NCBI RefSeq assembly: GCF_000758665.1
Contig: NZ_CP009285.1
Coordinates: 7,812,001 to 7,876,000 of the forward strand
Length of the DNA stretch: 64,000 nt
Origin: Paenibacillus borealis
Lineage (GTDB): Bacteria > Bacillota > Bacilli > Paenibacillales > Paenibacillaceae
Direction of reading: 5' to 3'
Position 1 is the stretch's first letter. Every line of letters starts with the position of its first letter. The position numbers were made by a program, and so were the translations under genes. Below, piece by piece: positions 26,075 to 35,177 of the stretch. Below the pieces are notes generated by a model. That model was not told the origin of the DNA and made no database searches. It saw nothing but the letters and a program-made list of their open reading frames with translations.

Positions 26075-27166
26075 TCAGCCTTTCACCGAGCCGCCCATCA
26101 GACCTCTGACGAAATACTTTTGCAGCAGGAAGAAGATCGCCAGCGGCATCAGCATCGAGATAAACGCAGCCGAAGTCAGCAGATGCCAGTCATTGCCGCG
26201 TGAGCCGACCAGATCGGCGATCTTCATCGACATCACCTGCACCGACGGCTGGTTGCCGATGAAGATCAGCGACACCAGATAATCATTCCACACCCAGAGG
26301 AACTGGAAGATTCCAATGGAGGCGAGCGCAGGTACAGAGAGCGGCAGAATCAGTCTGCTAAAAATGGTAAAGTGGCTGGCGCCGTCAATGAAGGCCGATT
26401 CAAACAGATCCTTCGGCAGCTGACTGATGAAGTTGTACATAAAGTACGTAACCAGCGGGAGGCCGAAGGCCGTGTGCGCCAGCCAGATGCCGAGATAACT
26501 GCCGTTCAGTCCCAGCGACGTGTAATCCTTCAGCACCGGAATCAGCGCAACCTGTATCGGAATGACCAGCATCGCGATAATGATGACGAACAGCGTCTTG
26601 CGTCCGGGGAAGCGTAACCAGGCGAAGGCGTATGCGGCAAAAGAGGCGATCAGCACCGGAATCACCGTAGCCGGAACGGCAATCGTCAGCGTATTCCAGA
26701 ACGCCTGCGATAATCCGCTGCCCTTCTGCACCGTTTCACTTCCGTCGGCTTCCTTGAGTTTGTACTCCTTGCCGGACAGCACATTCTTATAATTATCGAG
26801 AGTCAGGTCAGGCGTAGCCTTCCAGCCCTGCTCCTGCACATTGACCGTGCGCGCTCTGCGGTTCTCCCACATCAGGCGGCTGTCATCCGCCTTCACGCCC
26901 GCCTTGAGCTGATCATCACTGTAGGTCTTGCCGTTCACCTCAATCGGCTGCCGCAGATCGACGTCCTTGGACAGCTGCAGCGTTTCGCCGGCCTTCCACT
27001 CCTGATGGGGGAATACCTTCCACCAGCCGGTCTGCAGAATATCCGCAGCCGGACGGAAGGAAGAAGCAAAGAGCCCGAACGTTGGCAGAATCCAGATGAA
27101 GCAGATGACGCCCAGTATCAGGTTAACAACGGTTTTGCTGCTTTTTCTTTTCTTTTTGCCGACCAT
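26075..27166 (-). CDS. Carbohydrate ABC permease, AglG-like
   Basis: A 363-residue MalG-class permease. It is longer than the usual 280 residues because about 90 residues (roughly 45-140) form an extracytoplasmic insertion between the first and second helices, as I recall for alpha-glucoside permease AglG. The EAA loop reads LFESAFIDGASHFTIFSRLILPLSVPAL. It ends in VRGLMGGSVKG, the typical C-terminus of this class. The start codon shares one base with the stop of the AglF-like gene (TAATG), so the two are translationally coupled. It works with the upstream permease and binding protein to import an alpha-glucoside for the phosphorylase encoded downstream. Confidence 0.93.
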   Translation of the reverse strand: MVGKKKRKSSKTVVNLILGVICFIWILPTFGLFASSFRPAADILQTGWWKVFPHQEWKAGETLQLSKDVDLRQPIEVNGKTYSDDQLKAGVKADDSRLMWENRRARTVNVQEQGWKATPDLTLDNYKNVLSGKEYKLKEADGSETVQKGSGLSQAFWNTLTIAVPATVIPVLIASFAAYAFAWLRFPGRKTLFVIIIAMLVIPIQVALIPVLKDYTSLGLNGSYLGIWLAHTAFGLPLVTYFMYNFISQLPKDLFESAFIDGASHFTIFSRLILPLSVPALASIGIFQFLWVWNDYLVSLIFIGNQPSVQVMSMKIADLVGSRGNDWHLLTSAAFISMLMPLAIFFLLQKYFVRGLMGGSVKG

Positions 27167-28281
27167 TAGAATCCCCCCTGCTTGCGGAACTGCCGCAGAT
27201 TAATAAGAATAACAGGCAATACCGCGATCAGGAGTACGATAGCCAGTGTTGAGCCGTAACCGAAGTTGCGGTACATGAAGAATTGCCGGTAGAACTGCGT
27301 CGCTACTACTTCTGTATCGTATTGACCACCCGTCATCACCATGACGACGTCAAATATTTTCAAGGTAAAGACAATAATGGTTGTGGTTACGGTCAGGATT
27401 GTCGAGGAGATAAACGGAATCATGATGCCGAAAAAGATCTTCACCTCACCGGCCCCGTCCACCCGTGCGGCTTCCAGAATATCATCGGGAACACCTTTGA
27501 TCGCTGCTGAAAAGATAACCATGGCAAACCCCGTCTGCATCCAGATCAGGATAATAATGAGGAAGAAGTTATTCCAGGGCTGCAGCATACTCGTCCAGGC
27601 CTGCGGTTCGCCGCCGAAATAGGTTACGATCGCGTTCAGCAGTCCGATCTGCTCATCACCCGGCTGATAATAATAGACGAACTTCCAGATCACGCCTGCG
27701 GCTACAAAAGAAATGGCCATCGGCATGAAAATAATCGATTTGGCAATACGTTCATAACTGCTGCGGTCGGCAAGGATGGCAATCAGCAGCCCGAAGCATA
27801 CACAGGCCAGCGTCCCTACGAATACCCAGAGCAGATTGTTGCGCAGTGCAGTGGCCATCAGATGATCGCTGAAGATCGCGGCATAGTTGCTGAGTCCGAC
27901 GAACTTCTCTGAAGAAGCATTGAAGAAGCTTAAGTACAGGGTCCGCAGCGCAGGCAGAATTAACAGCCAGCCGAGGATAATCACCGCGGGTCCGACGAAT
28001 ACGTAGGGCAGCACTTTCCTGCGGATACGATCGGGATATTGCTCAACCGCCCAGGTCAAGGTGTAATAGATCAGATATACACCCAGCACGCCCCACAGCA
28101 CGGCAAGCACCGCAGTCAGCAGCGGATTAAGCGTAGAATCGCGGAAAAACAAGAAAATCAGCCCGTTGATCACAATGTTGGCAAGCAGCACCCCCAGCGA
28201 TAAAAGCACCGCCCGGCCGCTGATTCTCTGCTTGGCCTGCGTACCTGGGGCACCGGCCTCCGGCTTTATTTGTGCATCCAT
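27166..28281 (-). CDS. Carbohydrate ABC permease, AglF-like
   Basis: A 371-residue MalF-class permease. Two or three extra N-terminal helices (about residues 22-100) precede the conserved core, and the coupling loop reads DDILEAARVDGAGEVKIFFGIMIPFIS. ATG 28281 (MDAQIK) was chosen since AGGAGG sits 6 bases upstream; an upstream in-frame start at 28341 falls in the terminator-like hairpin between this gene and the binding-protein gene. It pairs with the AglG-like permease to form the membrane channel of the alpha-glucoside importer. Confidence 0.93.
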   Translation of the reverse strand: MDAQIKPEAGAPGTQAKQRISGRAVLLSLGVLLANIVINGLIFLFFRDSTLNPLLTAVLAVLWGVLGVYLIYYTLTWAVEQYPDRIRRKVLPYVFVGPAVIILGWLLILPALRTLYLSFFNASSEKFVGLSNYAAIFSDHLMATALRNNLLWVFVGTLACVCFGLLIAILADRSSYERIAKSIIFMPMAISFVAAGVIWKFVYYYQPGDEQIGLLNAIVTYFGGEPQAWTSMLQPWNNFFLIIILIWMQTGFAMVIFSAAIKGVPDDILEAARVDGAGEVKIFFGIMIPFISSTILTVTTTIIVFTLKIFDVVMVMTGGQYDTEVVATQFYRQFFMYRNFGYGSTLAIVLLIAVLPVILINLRQFRKQGGF

Positions 28282-28345
28282 ATCAGTTCCTCCTAATAAG
28301 TTTTGCGCAGCAAAACTCTCTACATAAGCATTCTTTAACAAAAAA

Positions 28346-28383
28346 AAGAGGGGCAGGATTCATCACTGCTGTCTGCCCCTCTT
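28346..28383 (-). terminator. Hairpin with T-run between binding-protein and permease genes
   Basis: Arms AAGAGGGGCAG and CTGCCCCTCTT pair perfectly across a 16-base loop, and on the minus strand a run of ten Ts follows. Lying inside the operon, 36 bases after the binding-protein stop, it should let only part of transcription continue, giving more binding protein than permease. Confidence 0.88.
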
Positions 28384-28418
28384 CATCATTTTTGCTCCTA
28401 AGTCCGTTTACACGTTTC

Positions 28419-29849
28419 TTAGTTGTTCCAGCCGGACTGGATTTGCTCCAGTGCCTGATCCAGAGTAGCCGTTCCGCTCACATAGTCGGTCATGCCTTTC
28501 CAGAACGTGCCCGCACCCACCTTACCCGGCATCAGGTCAGAGCCGTCAAACCGCAGAGTCGATGCATCCTGCACCAGCTGCGCCATCCGGCGGTCGGATT
28601 CGGATTGATACCAGTCCAGAGGGGCATCATTCATTGGAGCTACTACACCGCCGGATTGTACCCAGCTCTTGATCGATTCGCCGGTAGTGAAGAATTCCAT
28701 TACTGCACGTACTTCAGGGCGGTCATTGAACATCGCGTAGATGTCGCCTGCTACCAGGACCGGCTTGCCGTATTGCTCATCAATCGGCGGGAGGTAGAAC
28801 CAGTCATAATCTACATCAACCTTGGCTGTTTCCGGGAAGAAGCTGGTAATGAAGTTCCCCATCAAGTTGAACCAGGCTTTGGGAGGGTTCTCGAACATTG
28901 GTTTCGGAGCATCCCCGAAGGCCGTGGTTACGATGGATTTAGCGCCGCCGTATACATAATCCTTGTTCAGCCAGATTTTGGACATCACGTCTACTGCATT
29001 CTTCACTTCAGGAGAAGTGAACGGCAGTTCTCCGGCTACCCACTTGTCATAGTTCTCAGGAGTTGTGGTACGTAGCATAATGTTCTCTACCCAGTCGGTG
29101 GCTGCCCAGCCGGTAGCCGCGCCGCTCTCAATGCCGATCGCCCAGGCAGGATCGCCGTCTTTGGCAATTTGCTCTGTCAGCGCCATCATCTCATCCCAAG
29201 TCTGCGGAACCGTGTATCCGGCATCGTCAAATTGCTTCTTCGGATACCAGACCAGACTCTTCACATTACTGCGGTTCCAGATTCCGGCCATAATCTTGCC
29301 GTCTTTGCCGTCCATAGTGGACATATCCAGCCAGCTCTTATTGTAATTAGCTGTCAGCTTCTCCTGATCCAGCACACCGGTCAGATCGACCACCTTACCA
29401 GTCTTGGCAATGGAAGCCAGAAGTCCCGGCTGCGGGAAATCAGCGATATCCGGAGCGTTGCCGCCGTCGACACGGATGTTAATCGTAGCTTCGAATTCCT
29501 TAGAGCCTTCATATTGAATATCAATGCCGGTTTTTTCTTCGAACTCTTTAATGCTGCTCTCAAATTTCACCTGGTCGGCGTCTACAAACGGGCCGAACAT
29601 GGTTACCTTAGTCCCTTTATATTCACCCTTCATCGCTAAGTCCAGCGGGCTTCCGGCAGCTGTAGCATCCGCATTATTTGTCGAATCCTGGTTGTTATCA
29701 GCTGGTGTTGCTGCCGGAGCCTCTGTTGCTGCCGGTGCATTCGTTGGTGCAGCATTATTATTATTCCCGCCGCATCCGCTGAGCATCATGGTGAAGGATA
29801 AGCACAGCACCATAGCGAGTGACAGTTTACGTCCTGGAGCCTTCTTCAT
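28419..29849 (-). CDS. Carbohydrate ABC substrate-binding lipoprotein, AglE-like
   Basis: A 476-residue extracellular binding protein. The lipoprotein signal ends in MMLSGCGGNNNN and is followed by a low-complexity Asn/Ala/Pro/Thr spacer (about residues 30-65). The folded part resembles alpha-glucoside binding proteins: GDPAWAIGIESGAATGWAATDWVENIMLRT and the run of aromatic residues in PPKAWFNLMGNFITSFF. ATG 29849 was preferred because AAGGGG lies 12 bases upstream; ATG 29861 directly abuts that signal and cannot use it. First structural gene of the operon; two palindromic operators lie upstream. Confidence 0.92.
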   Translation of the reverse strand: MKKAPGRKLSLAMVLCLSFTMMLSGCGGNNNNAAPTNAPAATEAPAATPADNNQDSTNNADATAAGSPLDLAMKGEYKGTKVTMFGPFVDADQVKFESSIKEFEEKTGIDIQYEGSKEFEATINIRVDGGNAPDIADFPQPGLLASIAKTGKVVDLTGVLDQEKLTANYNKSWLDMSTMDGKDGKIMAGIWNRSNVKSLVWYPKKQFDDAGYTVPQTWDEMMALTEQIAKDGDPAWAIGIESGAATGWAATDWVENIMLRTTTPENYDKWVAGELPFTSPEVKNAVDVMSKIWLNKDYVYGGAKSIVTTAFGDAPKPMFENPPKAWFNLMGNFITSFFPETAKVDVDYDWFYLPPIDEQYGKPVLVAGDIYAMFNDRPEVRAVMEFFTTGESIKSWVQSGGVVAPMNDAPLDWYQSESDRRMAQLVQDASTLRFDGSDLMPGKVGAGTFWKGMTDYVSGTATLDQALEQIQSGWNN

Positions 29850-29899
29850 TGTTTCATACATCCCCTTTAATTGTTTTTAGAGACTGCATTAGGTCAGCT

Positions 29900-29929
29900 T
29901 TATTCCCGGAATAAATACCGGATGAGCAC
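29900..29929 (-). CDS. Possible 9-codon leader peptide ahead of the binding-protein gene
   Basis: AAGGAGGT, a full match to the ribosome anti-SD, is followed after 6 bases by GTG and nine codons (MLIRYLFRE) to TAA. It lies 51 bases upstream of the binding-protein start and within its presumed leader. CCGG repeats inside it can pair. It could affect expression of the gene behind it, but chance occurrence of the signal is also possible. Confidence 0.35.
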   Translation of the reverse strand: MLIRYLFRE

Positions 29930-29942
29930 TGGACCACCTCCT

Positions 29943-29956
29943 TGCAAAGCTTTTCA
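29943..29956. promoter_or_regulatory. LacI-type operator near the binding-protein gene
   Basis: TGCAAAGCTTTTCA, one base from the perfect palindrome at 30196. It lies 94 bases upstream of the binding-protein start and matches elements near the adjacent lacI-type gene. Confidence 0.65.
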
Positions 29957-30195
29957 GAATACGATAATTTGTATGCAAAAATTGATTATTTCCTGGATCA
30001 GCATCACAAATATAGCGCTTACATTTTCCATAATATCACATGTTGTATGCGTTTCCAATACTGTAAAATCATATTTCCCACGTTTTATTTTTAATTTGTG
30101 GTATTCCTGCACCGCTCAGCTTCTGGCAACCGTATTTTCAGCGGATTTCCGTATAAACTAACCATAATAACTTACATTAATCTGCTGAATTTCTG

Positions 30196-30209
30196 TGAAA
30201 AGCTTTTCA
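30196..30209. promoter_or_regulatory. LacI-type operator, perfect palindrome
   Basis: TGAAAAGCTTTTCA, fully symmetric, in the gap between the LacI-type gene and the transporter operon. Together with the copy at 29943 it could hold a looped repressor. The rest of this 430-base gap (29850-30282) is AT-rich and also holds TGTAAGCGCTATAT (30011-30024), a 12-of-14 match to a CcpA site. Confidence 0.72.
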
Positions 30210-30282
30210 AATTCAGATAAAGAACCCGCTCTGCCTTTCCATTACCCAGGCAGCAGCGCTTCAATCCCATCACAGGCAGGTT

Positions 30283-31287
30283 TCACTTCTCACGCGAGGA
30301 TTCTCTTACAATCAGCTTATGCTCCATCTTTTCTTTCATGACAGCCACTGAGCCGGTCGTCAATAATTCATGCAGCTTCTCCGCAGCCCGGTAACCCAGC
30401 TGATAAATCGGCTGTGCGATCGTTGTCAGCTTCGGAATGAACATGCCGGACATCCGCAGATTGTCGAAACCGATCACTGACACCTGGCCCGGCACCAGAA
30501 TATTGCGGTCCTTCAGATAAGAGATCGTTCCCATGGCAAACTCATCGGCCACGCAGAATACGGCGGTCAGCTCCGGATACTCACTGAACAGCTCATGCGA
30601 TGCCTGATAGGCCTGTTCAAAGCGGTGATTGGCGTATTTAACCTTCTCCACATTGCGCTCCAGACCAAATTCCTTGAGCGCTCTGACGAATCCGGCAAAA
30701 CGCGGCGGACCGGACACCGAATTATCATGATTGAAGCCGATCATTCCAATCTCCTGGTGCCCCAGCTCAATCAGGAATTTCACCGCATCATAAGCTGCCT
30801 TCTCATCATCGACCTCCACCGAAGCCACCTCATACTCATCAGAGTGGGAGGAGACCAGCACAAACGGAATTCTGCAGCCTACCAGCTTCTCGTAATACTC
30901 CGTGTACAACACGTCACTGGCAAATACGACTCCGTCCACCTGCTTCTCATGGAAGGTATCGATATAAGACAGCGTCCGCTCCTTGTCACGGTCTGTATTG
31001 CAGATCATCAGACTGTACCCGAGCTTAATGCAGGCATCCTGCATCCCCCGGATCACCCCTGCGAAATAGAGGTTCTCAATATCGGGAATGAGCAGCCCCA
31101 GTGTAAAAGACTTCTTGTAAATCAAACCGCGCGCAAACGCATTAGGCTGATACTTCAGCGCTTCTATGGCCTCCATCACCCGGCTGCGTTTACTCTCAAC
31201 TACCGTGTCCGGCGCATTCATTACACGGGAAACCGTGCTGATAGATACACCAGCCATCTTGGCTACATCTCTAATTGTTGGCTTCAT
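30283..31287 (-). CDS. LacI-family regulator of the alpha-glucoside operon
   Basis: A 334-residue LacI/GalR regulator: HTH at residues 1-30 (TIRDVAKMAGVSISTVSRVMN), hinge helix (YQPNAFARGLIYKKS), then a sugar-binding domain (FTLGLLIPDIENLYFAGVIRGM, CVADEFAMGTISYL, VIGFDNLRMSGMFIPKLTTIAQP). It is encoded just upstream of the transporter and phosphorylase genes in the same direction. A palindrome of the LacI class lies over its own promoter and more copies lie before the binding-protein gene, so it probably represses both in the absence of the sugar. GGAAG lies 8 bases before ATG 31287. Confidence 0.94.
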   Translation of the reverse strand: MKPTIRDVAKMAGVSISTVSRVMNAPDTVVESKRSRVMEAIEALKYQPNAFARGLIYKKSFTLGLLIPDIENLYFAGVIRGMQDACIKLGYSLMICNTDRDKERTLSYIDTFHEKQVDGVVFASDVLYTEYYEKLVGCRIPFVLVSSHSDEYEVASVEVDDEKAAYDAVKFLIELGHQEIGMIGFNHDNSVSGPPRFAGFVRALKEFGLERNVEKVKYANHRFEQAYQASHELFSEYPELTAVFCVADEFAMGTISYLKDRNILVPGQVSVIGFDNLRMSGMFIPKLTTIAQPIYQLGYRAAEKLHELLTTGSVAVMKEKMEHKLIVRESSREK

Positions 31288-31306
31288 AGCTCTGACTTCC
31301 TTTTTT

Positions 31307-31320
31307 AGAAAAGCTTTTCA
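31307..31320. promoter_or_regulatory. LacI-type operator over the regulator's own transcript start
   Basis: AGAAAAGCTTTTCA, 5 bases downstream of the regulator's TATAAT box and 20 bases before its ATG. A repressor here would block its own transcription. Confidence 0.72.
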
Positions 31321-31325
31321 AAGCG

Positions 31326-31354
31326 ATTATAGCAAGGCATCCGTAAATTGGCAA
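31326..31354 (-). promoter_or_regulatory. SigA-type promoter of the LacI-family gene
   Basis: TTGCCA and TATAAT with the ideal 17-base spacing, read on the minus strand. ATGTAAGCGC just upstream recalls half of a CcpA site. Confidence 0.8.
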
Positions 31355-31493
31355 TACCTTTATTATGCGCTTACATTTCATTTTATCCGGGAGGTATATC
31401 AGATGATTATTACCCGGAATTGTATTCCCCCGCTGCGGATTATGCTTATTCGGCTAATGGATAACGCGCCTTTCTTAAGCTCATCTGTCTATT

Positions 31494-31507
31494 TGAAAAG
31501 CTTCTCA
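31494..31507. promoter_or_regulatory. Fourth LacI-type operator-like palindrome
   Basis: TGAAAAGCTTCTCA, one mismatch from the perfect palindrome, 187 bases from the autoregulatory copy. It may help loop formation or be a remnant. Confidence 0.5.
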
Positions 31508-32587
31508 ATTAAACGCTATCTCTTACCTCTTACCCTTACGCCGCAGATTATTATGTAGCTTTAGCACATTAATCGCTACAGCTATATGGAGTGAACTTAC
31601 GAATGTAGCGATAACTTGCTGAACAACGCTTGCTGTTGAGAGTAACGAGTCTGAAAGCTCAGCAGTTAAAACCGCCGAAAGACCGGATTCGCCGGGTGAA
31701 ATGTATTCTGTACAACTAAAAACAGTGGTTAGTTCATTTTTAATAATTCCCGCAGCATAATGAGCGTTCGCTACAGTCGCACACAATACAATTATATAAA
31801 CCGCACTTCAGACAACAACCATTCAAATTACCGGTCAGTCGCTGCGGACTGGCGTAATGCATCAATGCCTTACACATGATTCTTTTGCGGCAGAGTGGAG
31901 ACTGCTTAGGAAGCACTGTAGACAGAAATGTTGTACGTTCTGCAACTTTGATTGATGGATAGCGGGGTGATCGGAAGGATTGTTGTATGAAATACAAGAA
32001 TAATCCTGTTGAGCCGCTTGAAAAAGGTGAAATGTTGCCTTTTGTACAACAATTCTGGATTTGGGCCAGTATGTGGAGGAAAATGTTGTATTTTGGGCAG
32101 GATTTTATAATAAGTTACTGACTCTCTGCCACAGAAAGCGAATAAAACCGTGGAAATCCCTGCGGTAACAGTAGCCGCTTTGAAGATCAAATAAACAAAG
32201 AATGAAGGCTTAGTCAGTTTATGTTTGAAGGTTCATGTTGAAGGTTTATGTTGAAGGTTTATGCTGTAATCTTAAGTTCAGTCTATATAGAGCCTAGATA
32301 AGGTTATCGTCGCAGCCAGCCTGAGGATTCAAGCAATGAGCCCGGGGCTAATCCAGGAGAATACCGGCTCAACCTGCATAGATTGCTCATCTGGAATATC
32401 CCTCTCCTCTCCTCGTCTCTCCTCTATCCTCTCCCCTCCTCTCCACGCCTCTTCCTCTCCACGCCTCCCCTCACCGCTTACTTAAAGTGTGTAAATAATA
32501 TTATTTCATGTTATAATTGGCGGGTAGATCAATCCATAGCTGCAAATACTGCTTACTGATGCTGAAGCATCCATTATAGGAGGGATT
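31508..32587. other. Long non-coding gap with several small structures
   Basis: Besides repeat copy B, this gap holds an inverted repeat ATCGCTACA/TGTAGCGAT (31572-31612), three 13-base tandem units TGAAGGTTTATGT (32226-32264) and a pyrimidine-only CTCTCC-rich tract (about 32395-32475). Short open frames (85-94 codons on the minus strand) cross the repeat and look accidental. No gene is supported. Confidence 0.6.
31913..32134 (+). repeat. Dispersed intergenic repeat, copy B
   Basis: The second full copy of the repeat at 12799-13020, in the same orientation. The first dyad (31930-31946) reads GTTGTA/TGCAAC, so the difference from copy A still pairs in RNA as U-G. The outer TACAACA (32045) and TGTTGTA (32084-32090) keep the same 46-base span. 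No gene overlaps it. Confidence 0.85.
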
Positions 32588-33604
32588 ATGGTGAAGCAAT
32601 TGCACGACATTCCGTTCTCCGTGCTGGATTTAGCCCCTATTCGCGAGGGCGGAACAGCCGCGGATTCATTTCATAACACACTTGATTTAGCACGTCATGC
32701 CGAAGAATGGGGATACCACCGTTACTGGCTGGCGGAGCATCACAATATGCCCGGCATTGCCAGCTCCGCTACGTCCCTTGTGATTGGACATGTAGCCGGC
32801 GGAACCAAGAGTATCCGCGTCGGCTCGGGAGGCATTATGCTCTCCAACCACGCACCGCTTGTTATCGCCGAGCAGTTCGGCACCCTGGAGTCCTTATATC
32901 CCGGGCGTATCGATCTTGGCCTCGGCCGGGCCCCCGGCTCCGACCAGGCAGCTGCCAGAGCGCTGCGCCGCGGTCTTGGCAGCGACGGCAGCGAATTCCC
33001 CGAGCAACTCAGCGAGCTCCGGGCTTATTTCGATGCTAACGGGGCGGGCGGCCGCCCGCTCGGTGTACGCGCAGTTCCCGGCGAAGGACTGAATATTCCG
33101 ATCTGGCTGCTGGGCTCCAGCGGCTTCAGCGCCCAGCTTGCAGGCCAGCTCGGTCTTCCGTTTGCTTTTGCCAGCCACTTTGCACCGGATTACCTGCTGC
33201 CGGCACTGCATCTGTACCGCAGCAGCTTCAAGCCTTCTTCGGTGCTCGATAAGCCCCATGTCATGATCGGACTGGGAATAACCGCCGCAGATACGGTGGA
33301 GGAAGCGCGTAGACTGGCTACCTCCCAGCAGCAGCAATTCCTGAATATTATCCGCGGCCGTACCGGCAAGCTCCAGCCTCCGGTGGACAGCCTGGATGGT
33401 ATCTGGACACCGCAGGAGAAGTCGATGCTGTTAAGCAAACAGCAATATTCCATTGCTGGAGATCCGTCTCTTATCAAAGAACGGCTGCTGGAGATTCTTG
33501 AGGAGACTGCTGCCGACGAGTGGATCATTGCTTCACAGATTTATGACCACTCCGCACGTCTGCACTCGTATAAGCTGGTATCTGAGCTGCTGCAGGAGAA
33601 ATAA
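32588..33604 (+). CDS. Luciferase-like flavin-dependent monooxygenase (LLM class)
   Basis: A 338-residue LLM-class oxidoreductase of the MsnO8/YwcH-like group. It shows [84 protein letters not shown] and [13 protein letters not shown]. These are the typical flavin-binding and core TIM-barrel segments. It probably uses reduced FMN and oxygen on an unknown small substrate. AGGAGGG precedes ATG 32588. It is monocistronic with its own terminator. Confidence 0.93.
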   Translation: MVKQLHDIPFSVLDLAPIREGGTAADSFHNTLDLARHAEEWGYHRYWLAEHHNMPGIASSATSLVIGHVAGGTKSIRVGSGGIMLSNHAPLVIAEQFGTLESLYPGRIDLGLGRAPGSDQAAARALRRGLGSDGSEFPEQLSELRAYFDANGAGGRPLGVRAVPGEGLNIPIWLLGSSGFSAQLAGQLGLPFAFASHFAPDYLLPALHLYRSSFKPSSVLDKPHVMIGLGITAADTVEEARRLATSQQQQFLNIIRGRTGKLQPPVDSLDGIWTPQEKSMLLSKQQYSIAGDPSLIKERLLEILEETAADEWIIASQIYDHSARLHSYKLVSELLQEK

Positions 33605-33629
33605 ACCGATCCTGTCTATCAGACATACC

Positions 33630-33682
33630 TAGCCCATTTAACTACACACGGAAAACTCCGTAAATGTAGTTTAAATGGGCTA
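33630..33682 (+). terminator. Terminator after the LLM gene
   Basis: Arms TAGCCCATTTAACTACA and TGTAGTTTAAATGGGCTA pair nearly perfectly, followed by TTTGTTTG. Confidence 0.88.
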
Positions 33683-34153
33683 TTTGTTTGTATGAAAACG
33701 CCACTGTTCTCTTCACTTGCAGATTAACAATCCATCGTTCTCTATAAAATACCGAATATTTATTGATATACGTAGAAATAATGAGTTAATAGCAGTATTC
33801 AGGAAATAATCTCTATTTTCACACAACAAACCGCCTTTTCTAACCGATTATAATCAATTTCACTGTTTTTAATTAGCTTGAATTTTGATTATACTGTAGT
33901 TATTCGTTATAACGAACAGACGCCGTTTTACGCTCCTCATAATCGTTCTAGCGGATACTATCGCCCTATTTCGTAGTGGTTCTCTGAAAAACCACTTTAT
34001 TCGACAAAGCATGCGCAGGCAGGCATGAATCGTGGCGGATCGTGGCTGGAAACTGCAGAATTAGGCGGTTGTAGGATAAGAAATGCGGACTGTAAGCGGG
34101 CAGTGAACTAGAAATAGAGTAAAGATGACTTCCCAGAAGAGAGGGGCGGGAAA
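33683..34153. other. AT-rich upstream region of the surface-protein operon
   Basis: No gene seen. It holds a perfect 14-base palindrome TTCGTTATAACGAA (33903-33916) and a 7-base-stem hairpin AGTGGTT/AACCACT (33978-33999). The promoter of the sortase-substrate operon must be here; TATACT near 33891 is a candidate -10 box with no convincing -35. Confidence 0.5.
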
Positions 34154-35149
34154 GTGAAGAAGAGCTATCGCGCGTCCTTGTTAGGCGCTTATATTCTAGT
34201 CGTGCTGGCAGGTGTTGTGTGGCATGCCGGAGGGGTCAGCGCTGAGGACACGATTAAGCTGACCGTAAATTCGCATACGACCAGCACTGCGACTATGAAC
34301 AATATGCAGCCGGGAGATAACATGGCTTCAGATTATAAGATCATCAATGACGGAAATGACCCGTTTGACTACTCTGTAGACTTCAAATTCCTCTCCGGCG
34401 ATGCTGAATTGTACGATATTCTGCAGATGACCCTGCAAAAAGAGGGAGTAATCATCTATTCAGGGGTAATGAGCGAGGCAGCAGGCCGGGTGACTATCGG
34501 CTCGCTTGAAGGAGCGGAGCAAGAGGCCATCCAGATGGATGTGCTGTTCCCGCCTGAAGCCGGCAATGAATTTCAGGGGAAGACAGTGAGTGTAGCCTTT
34601 GAATTCACTGCTACGGCAGAGCCTGCACCGACAGCTGAGCCCACGGCAACGCCGGTACCGTCAGAGACACCAGTCCCTACACCAGTCCCTACAGCTGAGC
34701 CTACGGCAACACCGACTGCCACGGTAACACCAGAGGAACCTGGCAGCACGCCGACAGCAACGCCAACAGCAACGCCAGCACCGACGGATCCACCATCCAG
34801 CACGGCACCTGTAGTTACACCATCTCCTTCTCCAACCGCTGCGGCAACACCGGCAGTTGATGAGGTGGCTGTAAGTGAAGCGCCGGTACCGCTGGGCGGC
34901 GGGGATAGCAGTGGCGGCAACAGCCCGTCTGCTACGCCAGATGCCGGAGCGGTCACTGCCGGCAGTACACCGGCGCCTTCACCGGAGGATGGGGTAAACC
35001 TTACGGATGACGAGCTTCCGCTCGCTGGTCCGGATGAGGACGGCAAGCTGCCGGATACCGCGGAACCTTGGTACAATCTGATTCTGGCCAGCATGGCCGT
35101 AGCTATTATCAGTCTGATTGCCATCCGCAAGCTGGGATCGAAGAAATAA
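34154..35149 (+). CDS. Sortase-anchored TasA/camelysin-like surface protein
   Basis: A 331-residue secreted protein. A signal peptide ends near VSAEDT. Residues about 33-155 resemble the TasA/CalY (camelysin) fold: NMQPGDNMASDYKIINDGNDPFDYSVDF and LFPPEAGNEFQGKTVSVAFEFTA. A Pro/Thr/Ala-rich stalk (about 157-290, with TPTATPTATPAP-type repeats) would cross the wall. The C-terminus is a sorting signal: LPDTA (299-303), a hydrophobic helix and a basic tail RKLGSKK. The start is GTG 34154 with GAGGGGCGGG upstream. The class D sortase encoded 28 bases downstream, whose family prefers LPxTA, is the obvious anchoring enzyme. Confidence 0.88.
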   Translation: MKKSYRASLLGAYILVVLAGVVWHAGGVSAEDTIKLTVNSHTTSTATMNNMQPGDNMASDYKIINDGNDPFDYSVDFKFLSGDAELYDILQMTLQKEGVIIYSGVMSEAAGRVTIGSLEGAEQEAIQMDVLFPPEAGNEFQGKTVSVAFEFTATAEPAPTAEPTATPVPSETPVPTPVPTAEPTATPTATVTPEEPGSTPTATPTATPAPTDPPSSTAPVVTPSPSPTAAATPAVDEVAVSEAPVPLGGGDSSGGNSPSATPDAGAVTAGSTPAPSPEDGVNLTDDELPLAGPDEDGKLPDTAEPWYNLILASMAVAIISLIAIRKLGSKK

Positions 35150-35177
35150 TATTTCACAGAAGGCTGGAGGAGAGAGT

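Noticed and set aside
32395..32475. Pyrimidine tract as a triplex-forming or recombination element
   Set aside because: Low-complexity CT-rich sequence without a mirror repeat of useful length; too little to support a function.
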